A DNA stretch of 64,000 nucleotides. Origin: Pseudomonas libanensis (GTDB taxonomy: Bacteria; Pseudomonadota; Gammaproteobacteria; Pseudomonadales; Pseudomonadaceae). The translations under genes and the position numbers were made by a program. Positions 38,091 to 46,200 of the stretch are shown piece after piece. The notes under the pieces are model-generated. The model was not told the origin of the DNA. It made no database searches and was given only the letters and a program-made list of their open reading frames with translations. Position 1 is the first letter of the stretch, and each line of letters begins with the position of its first letter. Where the stretch lies: assembly GCF_001439685.1 (NCBI RefSeq), contig NZ_JYLH01000002.1, positions 124,001 to 188,000 on the forward strand, written 5' to 3'.

Positions 38091-38110
38091 CAGGCTATGT
38101 AAACAGCCTG
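38091..38110. terminator. Small hairpin between two pseudogenes
   Basis: CAGGCT and AGCCTG pair perfectly around an eight-base loop. There is no strong T-run. It may be a weak terminator downstream of the hxs operon and its decayed neighbour. Confidence 0.3.
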
Positions 38111-38157
38111 ATTGAAGACCCAGCCATTGAGCGCAGTTGTGGATTAACCTCTGACCA

Positions 38158-39130
38158 AACAGACCAGCGGGCTATTGCAACACATCCCTCTGGTGGGCGG
38201 CACCTGCCAGCGTGTGGCAACGGCTGGATGCGGCCTTGAAGACACTGGGCAAACCTGAACTGCGCGAAGAGTTGGAACGGTACCTGGCGACTCCGGACTC
38301 TTCGCTGTTCGATGCCTTGGAAAACGGTGCCGCTGACTACCGCATTTATCAGTGGCGCAAAGGCCCGGTACAGGGCTTGGTCGAGCCGACGGCGGCGCAC
38401 GGCCTGATCGAGCGCTCCAAGCGCCTGGATGCGGCATTTGCCGGCCAAGCGCCCGACCACGAACGCTGGTTCACGCTGGAGCAGCCGGACGCCGCACGCG
38501 GCTATCAGGTGTTCGCCCTGCCCTACTCTGGTGGCGGCGCTTCGGTGTATCGCCAATGGCAACTGCCTGGGCCTTGGAAGCTGTGCCCGGTGCAATTGCC
38601 AGGGCGCGAAAGCCGCATCGCCGAGCCCGGCATTCAGGATATGACGCAACTGGTGCGCCAGCTCGTCGACGCGATCCGGCCCTACACCGACAAACCCTGG
38701 GCACTGCTGGGTTGCAGCCTGGGATGCAAAGTCGCCTTCGAAGTGGCGCGGGCCTTGGTCAGCGAGGAGCGCCACGCGCAGTTGCTATTCCTGATGGCAT
38801 GCCCGGCGCCGAGTTTGCCGATCCAGCGCAAAGTGTCGGACTACAGCGAGGAGGATTTCGCCCTCGAAGTCCGACACCTGGGCGGCACGCGACAGTGCCT
38901 TGTCGGAAGGCTACTGCGTAGCAGCCGATACGACCCTGGCGGTGCCGATGGTGATGATTGCCGCCAGCGATGATCACCTGGTCACGGTGGAAGCCGCGCG
39001 CCGCTGGAAACGGCACGCAGCAGCCGGTTTCGACTGGCGCCTGGTATACGGCGGGCACTTTTTCCTGCGTCAGCAACGCACGCAGCTATTGGGCTGGCTG
39101 TCAGAAGCCCTGCAACACCCGCCGCGCTGA
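38158..39130 (+). pseudogene. Broken type II thioesterase gene
   Basis: The main frame (38212-38970) encodes a type II thioesterase core: LPYSGGGASVYRQW at the start of the fold and GCSLGCKVAFEVARAL with the nucleophile serine. At about 38890 the frame is lost after VRHLGGT, and the true C-terminus continues in another frame from about 38900 (VPMVMIAASDDHLV, then YGGHFFLRQQ with the catalytic His). About 30 residues between the two parts are missing, so an out-of-frame deletion broke the gene. The upstream end also lacks a proper start; about 95 residues before the core do not belong to a normal thioesterase, and a second frameshift near 38205 is likely. Such enzymes edit NRPS/PKS lines, so this is a relic of a lost siderophore or peptide cluster. 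Confidence 0.7.
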
Positions 39131-39163
39131 ATAAGCCCTTAATTACCTGGATCGAGATTAGCC

Positions 39164-39574
39164 ATGCCGTTGGATATTCACCCTTTTATCGTTCACGACA
39201 TCAGCCGCTTTCCACTCTGCATCGTGCGCAACGATGTGGTCGTACCGGGCTACGGTGCACAGTGGCAAGCCGAAATCGAGGCCGTCATGGCCCATGGCGT
39301 ACCCTTTGTGTTGATCTACCTGGAACCTGGGGACGACGAAGCCCACGCCGACCGCAAGCTGCGCAGCCTGTGGTTGAAGACGCACAAGGAGGCCTTTGGC
39401 CATTTGTGTATCAGCTTGATCAGCGTGCTTGCCGATGAGGCGCGTCGTGCGCATTTCGATGCCATGGGCAAGATGGGCGAACAAGCCTTTGGCATTCGTT
39501 ATGAAACCGCGGCGACGCAGGCCGAGGGCGAGGCGCTGGCACAACGGCGTATCGCCCAATACGGCGCTGCCTAG
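39164..39574 (+). CDS. Unknown protein downstream of the thioesterase relic
   Basis: An intact 136-residue cytoplasmic protein beginning MPLDIHPFIVHDISRFPLCI, with no signal peptide. The central part FVLIYLEPGDDEAHADRKL, followed by a helical KTHKEAFGHLCISLISVL, suggests an alpha/beta fold. The ribosome site is weak (GAGAT). It lies 33 bases after the thioesterase relic on the same strand, so it may be the surviving last gene of the same lost cluster. I cannot name a function. Confidence 0.6.
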   Translation: MPLDIHPFIVHDISRFPLCIVRNDVVVPGYGAQWQAEIEAVMAHGVPFVLIYLEPGDDEAHADRKLRSLWLKTHKEAFGHLCISLISVLADEARRAHFDAMGKMGEQAFGIRYETAATQAEGEALAQRRIAQYGAA

Positions 39575-39606
39575 CTCAACGCGACCGGGTTCCGGCGACG
39601 GAACCC

Positions 39607-40695
39607 TCAATCGCCAAAGCGTTGAAAAATCCAAGGCAATTGCTCGGGTTGGTAGCCGTTGATCTTTTCTCCCACCGAGATAAGCGCATTGTTGACGCTG
39701 CGTGGGGTAGTGCCCATTCCAGGTAGTTTTTCCGCCGTTACTCGGCAGGCCTGCGCTTTGCTGAGTCCCTGGTCATGGTGAAGATCCCAGGCGAATAGCC
39801 CTCGAATCAACGGCGCAACGCTGGTGAGTGTCTTGAACAATTTATGCGCCTGTACAGGCTCGAATAAGTCGACAAAATCCGTGGCCGGCGACGGTTCGTC
39901 GAGCAAGCGTTGCAGTCTGACGTAATCGCCTTTTGCACTGGCATCCGCTAAACGCCGTGCACGAATCATTCCTCTGCCGGAATAAGCGGCGTTCACGATT
40001 TCCCTTCTGGATGGCGCTGGAGTTTCGGAGTCAAACACCACAATTACACTATCGGTGACCCGTTTGCCGTTGATGATCACTTCATCCACGTCAGTGGTGA
40101 AGCTCCTGACACTGCGATTGGAAACAGGGATGGGAGACTGCCCGGGGCGGTTATAGAACGTATGGACCTCAATCATCCGTGGCGGCTCATGGTCCTCGTC
40201 CATTCGGCTCTGCTTGCCATGGTATGAGAACTTTCCGGTGGTGATACCCATTTCCTCACGCCCGGCTGAAGAGTTGATGAATACCCACCAATCCCACATC
40301 AGCTCAAGTTCGTTTTCTACGGCCAGGTCGGCAAGTCGGAAGCCCCGCGTGAACTGCAACCTTGACCAAACTTCATCAATCTGGCTTTCGAAGCGATTCA
40401 TCGTGTCCCGCAACAACTGAGCCTGGTGTTCGTCATCAGCCTCATCAGCCGGGTCGTACTGCCACTGAAACGCGTCCAAAAGGACCGCAGCCCCCCTTAT
40501 GCCTTCGATGGGCTCATCCATCACTTGGCCGGGTGTATCGATGGCCTAGGCTATTTGATCATGCAATTGAACAAACATCAGGTGTGCATCCCCGGTTACC
40601 AAGCGCTCTTTGCGCTTAGCGAGCTCAATCCAGAACAGTTTGTCCCACTTGTCCTTTGTCTCGACTTCGTCATCCGTGTATTCGTCTGTTCGCAT
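39607..40695 (-). pseudogene. Unknown 362-codon gene interrupted by an in-frame amber codon
   Basis: The frame opens at the ATG at 40695 (MRTDEYTDDEVETKDKW), runs 49 codons and stops at TAG (40546-40548). The same frame continues at once and is open to 39607. The downstream part could start at a GTG at 40524 or an ATG at 40521 (305 or 304 residues). Both parts look like normal coding sequence, so this is probably one gene with a nonsense mutation, although the long part might still be made. It resembles large hypothetical proteins found on mobile elements (possibly the DUF6387 type, not certain). The C-terminal region ends with KAQACRVTAEKLPGMGTT, a possible DNA-binding helix. Confidence 0.5.
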
Positions 40696-40886
40696 AAATC
40701 ACACCATGCTGGGTGCTACCCAGGTTGGGATGGCCGATAAGCAGCAGAGTGAATAACCTGCAACCGGCTAGCTCACTCAGACTCCAAATCCGGGGTTTAC
40801 AAGGGGCTTGCATACAGAAGGAGCGGCCCAAGCCACGCCTTCTCCTCCCACCATCAACATGACGCGAGTCAAATACAGAGGTCCCT

Positions 40887-41093
40887 ATGTTTGGTTTTTT
40901 CTCAGGCATCCAGAAAGAAATAAATCGCGGCTTTTACGGCCAGCTTGCCCGGCGTGACCAAGACGCTTTCTTGCAACATCTCTATGACAAAGGCTACTCA
41001 GTCCCGGAGATCAGCAAAGAAATGGCGGTCACGGCACCCAACATTTACAACCGCATCACCGCGCATCGCGGGCGCGGCCCACAAACCAATTGA
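40887..41093 (+). CDS. Small helix-turn-helix protein
   Basis: A 68-residue protein whose middle, LYDKGYSVPEISKEMAVTAP followed by NIYNRITAHRG, looks like a helix-turn-helix unit. The ribosome site is weak. It lies between the amber-interrupted gene and the three-gene helicase operon, convergent with the latter. It could be a small DNA-binding regulator of the island; no family name can be given. Confidence 0.5.
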   Translation: MFGFFSGIQKEINRGFYGQLARRDQDAFLQHLYDKGYSVPEISKEMAVTAPNIYNRITAHRGRGPQTN

Positions 41094-41119
41094 GCCTGCC
41101 TGGCCGACCAGGTGAAACC

Positions 41120-41148
41120 ACGGGCTTGCGCCTCGAAAGCAAGCCCGT
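41120..41148. terminator. Bidirectional hairpin between convergent genes
   Basis: ACGGGCTTGC and GCAAGCCCGT form a perfect ten-base stem around a nine-base loop, midway between the ends of the small HTH gene and the beta-propeller-like gene. It probably ends both transcripts. Confidence 0.6.
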
Positions 41149-41178
41149 ATCCCGCGCGCTTGCGCCTTAACGCCTCAA

Positions 41179-42201
41179 TCAGGCCCGGCAAATGATTGGG
41201 CGCAGCCAAGCATCGCGGTTTCTGGTGCGCAACCACAGGTGGACCTGCGCGTGATCGGCGTGTTGTGGCTCGGCATCGACGGCAATCAGGCAGTTCCCGG
41301 CATCAATCGATTTACCCATCAAAATATCGCGTTTGATCAGGACCGTGTCACCATCCCCCGGTAGTTCGTAGCAACCGTCGAGGGTCGACACGAACCACTG
41401 GCGCTGGAACCAGGTGATGCCCAGAGGCTCACCGGGTACTTGTGCAATGGTGCGGGTCACATCACCCGCAACGCTGACGACCGAACCGCCCGCCGCAATG
41501 GCCCACAATTCCCCTCTCGGACCTTCGACACCGGCAATCATATTGATGAACGCGCCGGCCTCAGTCGGCCATGGTCCATCAATTCGCTGCCAGGTCCCGC
41601 CCACCGGCCGACGCAGGATCAGGCCCGCATACCCCAGCGCGTATATTGCGTCTTGCGTCTGGACAATGTTGTTGACACCACCCAGCGTTCCGACAATGTG
41701 ATCGTCGTGTTCAAGGCGAGCAACATCGCCCGATGTCCAACGATACAACCGGCGGCTGAACGTACCGATCAACAAGCCATCGCTCGCCCAACACAGGCAT
41801 TCAGCAAGCTCGACGTTCTGGCCATCCGTGGCCACATAACCCAGTGTGCGGGAGTACCACTCATCGCGCGCGTTGAGCTGTGGATGGGGCGTAACCTGCC
41901 GCCATCCAGCCACCTGTCCAAGGACGGTGTTGGTGATCAGTTCATCTTCGCTAGTGATCGCCCAGACTTGGCCGTCGCTATCATTGACGATGGCCTGGAT
42001 GGCATCTGGCACCCAAACCTGTGGTTGCAGGCGTAAATGCTCACCGTCCAGTTCCCCCCTGATAATCCAGGACGATGTATGACCGCTTTCGTCCGACACG
42101 TGCACGGCAAACCAGGGCACACCGGCGGCCATTGTCAGGTCGGCAAGCTGGTAGCGCCGGACGCCATGGGCGGGTGTTGATGGGTTTATGTTGTCGCTCA
42201 T
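41179..42201 (-). CDS. Unknown protein with beta-propeller-like repeats, third gene of the helicase-topoisomerase operon
   Basis: A 340-residue protein with recurring short strands ending in aromatic residues (GQVWAITSED, DGLLIGTFSRRLYRWTSGD, DAIYALGYAGLILRR, GELWAIAAGGSVV, RQWFVSTLDGCYEL) spaced about 40-45 residues apart. This pattern suits a six- or seven-bladed propeller and a role in protein contacts. No signal peptide is present. Its ATG overlaps the stop of the preceding gene by four bases (ATGA), which indicates coupled translation with the other two genes. Function is unknown; a binding or sensing subunit of the complex is a fair guess. Confidence 0.65.
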   Translation of the reverse strand: MSDNINPSTPAHGVRRYQLADLTMAAGVPWFAVHVSDESGHTSSWIIRGELDGEHLRLQPQVWVPDAIQAIVNDSDGQVWAITSEDELITNTVLGQVAGWRQVTPHPQLNARDEWYSRTLGYVATDGQNVELAECLCWASDGLLIGTFSRRLYRWTSGDVARLEHDDHIVGTLGGVNNIVQTQDAIYALGYAGLILRRPVGGTWQRIDGPWPTEAGAFINMIAGVEGPRGELWAIAAGGSVVSVAGDVTRTIAQVPGEPLGITWFQRQWFVSTLDGCYELPGDGDTVLIKRDILMGKSIDAGNCLIAVDAEPQHADHAQVHLWLRTRNRDAWLRPIICRA

Positions 42202-43220
42202 GTCACAGGCACCGGTTGTTGGGTCACTGTAGAAGGTACGTCGTAGAACAAAGGCAACTCCCTGTCCATGGGCCAGCCGGCCGCCGTGTAGAACTCACGC
42301 GCCTCAATCAGGAGCACCATGGCGACAGCGCGGCCGACACTTTTGCGTTCATTCCACGTCATGAACCCTGCCTGCGCCAAGGCAAAACCTTTGACGTTGA
42401 AACGTTTGAATTCATCCGAGTTGGCAAGGCCACTGTTCCTGACGGCCACATCCACACCCAGGTCCGCGGTGGTATAGACATGGGTCATCCACTCAAGCAC
42501 ATGCTCCAGGTACTCGCCAGTCGTTGGGTTTTTCGCGAGCAGTGTCGGATCGCCGCGCAGCCGTTTGCGTGTGTGTTTCTGGGCGTCCGTCACAAATTTA
42601 TGCTGCGATCCTCTGTTCTGTGAATCCTGCATAAACGTCGCGTAGCTCTGGTCAAGGCTGAAAGACTGCCCCCTGTGCAGTGACCCTCGCAGTGCCTTGT
42701 CGGGGATCAAGTGATCGGCATCGTAGCCACGGTAGATATTCAACACCTGGGCGTTGGCCGCGGACTTGACCTGGGAAATGATTTTGTAGCCGCCCGCCAA
42801 GGTGGGCATGCGTAGCAGTTCACGCATCGCTTGCTTGGTGCTGGCATCGAGCGCGTCGGTTCGCCAGTCGAGCCCATTGATTTTATTGGCCCGCGCGACC
42901 GTGGCTTCGATTTCCGCACGCAGCACGTCTGCCTGTAGCGGGTAGGCCGCTTCAATGACGCTGGGCCGCAGGTCCGATACGCTGTACGCCGGGTTGGACA
43001 GGATTCTGGAAATCACCTCGCGCGCTTCACGCTCACTCAGTGTGTGCCCATCAGTACGCGGGTAGGTAATGCCCGCGACGTCGAATGAATCAACGAACGT
43101 GTGCTGTTGCGCTTGGTGCGCAGCGACGAACGCTGCCTGGGCAACTGCGTCCGAGGGGTCGCGCAATGCGGCCTCATAGGCGTTTCGCATCAGGGTCATG
43201 GCGGCAAAACTGCTATTCAT
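42198..43220 (-). CDS. Unknown protein, second gene of the helicase-topoisomerase operon
   Basis: A 340-residue protein from the ATG at 43220 (MNSSFAAMTLMRNAYEA), which overlaps the helicase stop by eight bases; the frame could extend to 43352 but that would lie deep in the helicase gene. It is mostly helical in its first half. The middle has VLNIYRGYDADHLIP followed by RGQSFSLDQSYATFM, vaguely like the R-G and S-x-S strands of ADP-ribosyltransferases, but the match is too weak to claim. No membrane segment or signal peptide is seen. Conserved overlap with both neighbours is the best clue that the three proteins act together. Confidence 0.65.
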   Translation of the reverse strand: MNSSFAAMTLMRNAYEAALRDPSDAVAQAAFVAAHQAQQHTFVDSFDVAGITYPRTDGHTLSEREAREVISRILSNPAYSVSDLRPSVIEAAYPLQADVLRAEIEATVARANKINGLDWRTDALDASTKQAMRELLRMPTLAGGYKIISQVKSAANAQVLNIYRGYDADHLIPDKALRGSLHRGQSFSLDQSYATFMQDSQNRGSQHKFVTDAQKHTRKRLRGDPTLLAKNPTTGEYLEHVLEWMTHVYTTADLGVDVAVRNSGLANSDEFKRFNVKGFALAQAGFMTWNERKSVGRAVAMVLLIEAREFYTAAGWPMDRELPLFYDVPSTVTQQPVPVT

Positions 43221-46200
43221 CGGCAGTGCCCTCCGCGCGCGCGTTCGACGTATTGCCACGTACGAGATCATCGATGTGCTTGCCGAATGTCGAGGGCCTA
43301 CCGTGTCCACGCGCTTGCATCCACGCCAATAAATGATCGACTGTCGGCTCAAGCAGCGAGCGGGTGCGTATGCCGTGGTCTTGCACTATCACTTGCAAGC
43401 GAGGGCTTTGCTCATCGAGCACTGCCTCCATCTCTGCCGACGCCCAATTGCGCGTGTGCTGGTGCAGGCCATCGGGGTCCAGCGTAAACCAGCCTGGGTA
43501 GCTGCCCGGCTTGCCTGTTATCACCTCGACACCAATTTCAACCTGCCGGACAGCCGGTTTACCCGGCCACGTCAGGGTGTAAATCCGGCGTACAGTCTGA
43601 AACTGTCCATCTCGCAGGGAAGAGGCCAACATCAGTTTGGACATCAGGTCGTAAAGTTGCCGCTGCCTCGGGGTAAGCGCGGCCATCTTGGGGTTGTCGG
43701 CCTCCAGGCTGATGTCCAGAGGCACCAGTGCTCCGTGGGCACCGCTGCGGCCGCCGTCCGAAACCGGGTGGGTTTGCGCACCAGGCGCGGGATCATCGTC
43801 GTGCTGCTCGGCCTCAGCGGGTGAAGGCGAACCGGCAGGCGCGCCCCACGTATTCAGCTCGACGGCGGGCTGCAGGGAAAACAGCGCGACCTCAGCGCCT
43901 TGCGCATCGACCGTTGGTGCATGGGGGCCCGCAACCGGCTGCGCGCCGCACTGATCATCAAACTGCGCCGCCCAGGTGTGCACGAACGCAAGGTAGTCCG
44001 CCTCCCCTGCATCCGGCAATTGGGACAGGTGAGTCAGCGCATCGTCGAAGGCCATCAACAACGCATTGGCGCTGATTGTGTTCAGCCAAGGGTTGTTCAG
44101 CACCTTATCTGCCTGGCGCCGTCCGGACTCGGTCAGGAACAGGCGCCCCTGCGCATCCAATGCAGCCCAACCATTGTCGTTCGGTGCTGACTCGGGCTCG
44201 TCCTGCCCCTCGCGCATCTCATACAGTTTTTGCAACGTGCTCATGGTGCTCGACGGCATCCAGCCAAATCGCCTGAACGCCTCTTGCAGGACCAGGTTAG
44301 TGCCCAGGCTTTGAGCAGGTGCCAGCAGCAAGTCCTCATGCTCGAGCAGGCAAGGTGTCGGTGAAACCACCGCGTCGCTCAGTTGGTCGATCAAGGTGTG
44401 AACGCTCTCTGTGCGGTCACTGCCCCACGCGCGCCAGGCTTCGCTGCCGCGCCGCACCATCAAGCGAGCCGGCACGAGGGTATCGTTCACTTTCAGGTTT
44501 ATCGCGACACCCAACCGTTTACCGGGTAACCCCGGGGAGTCACCATGGCCCGCCAGTACCCTGAGCAAGGGCCCCTTGACCCGTCCGCCCCCGACAATAC
44601 CGTGACGCATGTAGACCGAGCCGATGAGGTTGTCCAGCACCCGCTGGGCAATGGCTCCATATGCCAAGCCCATATTCAAGGCCCGGCAAGCGCTGCCAGC
44701 TCGCTCGTCGGCGGTAGCGCCCTCGACCTGTACACACCGACCCTCCTCAAATGATCGGACCATTTCGGGGGTGGTCAATGCATGAAACCTTACCCGACGC
44801 ACCCTCTGGATATGCATGAACCACGGTGCTTCCTTGAGTACCTGGATCATGTGCCAGGCGATCGCTTCGCCTTGGGCATCATCGTCCGTCCCCAACACCA
44901 GCTCAGTGCATTGCAGTAAACGGCTGCCGGTATTGCGTAGGGACGCCGCCAGGTCACTGCCCTCGCGCTCGCTCAATTGCCAGTGCGGTTTGAGCCCATC
45001 ACGCCAACTGATCGCACCGGGGCCTGGGAGGTCACGAATATGACCGCCACAGCCGAACACCTGAGTACCGCCAGGTACCAGTTCTTGAATGATTTTCGCC
45101 TTGTGCAAGGATTCGACAACCATCAGCGTGGCGGGACCGAGCTTGCACGCTGGCACCCGCGGGGCGCAGGTGAGCCGCTCATGCTCTGGCTCACGCACAC
45201 CGGCCAAGCATCGTCCTACAACAGCCGAAGGCAAATCATTGTTCGGGTCCATCGCCTGCTGGGAAAAAAACAGATCGGAATGGCCAAACATAATGAAGCT
45301 TTTCTGCGCACGACTGATCGCTACGTTGAGCAGGCGCCCATCGTCACGATCGATAAACACCCGCTCACGATGATTGGTATCGGTTCGACGGCTGGCGCGG
45401 CTTTCCCGATTCACGGCACTGAACAACACCACAGGTTTCTCCGCCCCTTGAAGGGTATGAACCGTGCCGATGGTCAAACGCTCACTCAGGTCAGCGTCAT
45501 CAGGGTCGAGTTCTTCGCGCACCCGACGCTTTATCGCTTCGACCTGGCCTCGAAATGGCGTGACGACCGCGACAAGTTTTTCCAACCCTATCGGCTGCTC
45601 CGGGTGGCCTTCGACCCTGGCGACCCACTTCGCCAGACGCGGTCCGTGCTCTTTAAGCCAGTCCACGATGGCCTTGGCTTCTCCAGGGTTGGACCATGAG
45701 TCGCCTTTGCAGGGCTCATCGTTCGGGCCACCGGTCTGATAGAACCCGAGCGGCGGTAGCGGGAACGTTGCCTTCATGCGTTTGCGCAACTGCATTTCAG
45801 CTTCGCCCTCGAGCAAGGGCAACTCGGCATCCGCGAACAGCCCTGCCAGCGGGTTGGGCACTTTGGGTTCCAACTCTTTGCTGAGCAACCCGCCCTCGGC
45901 ATCACGGTCGTGATCGTGGTACAGCAAATCGATACACACATTGATGATCGACTCTGCACAACGGTAGTGCTCCCGCAGGAGCAGCCCGTCCCGTAGCCGT
46001 CCGTCCGGCATGGCCTCGGCAAACGATGCCCCGGTTCCGGCAAGCTTCATGATTGAACCCGTGGCGGAGTCCGCGCCACGCACGAGCAAGGCGCCCAAAG
46101 ACGACGGATCGGCCCAACGGTCCTGCACCTGGCGCGCGTCGACCTCGGGTGTTACCGAAGACACGGGGGAGAGCTGCTTCATATCGCCGACCACCACGGC

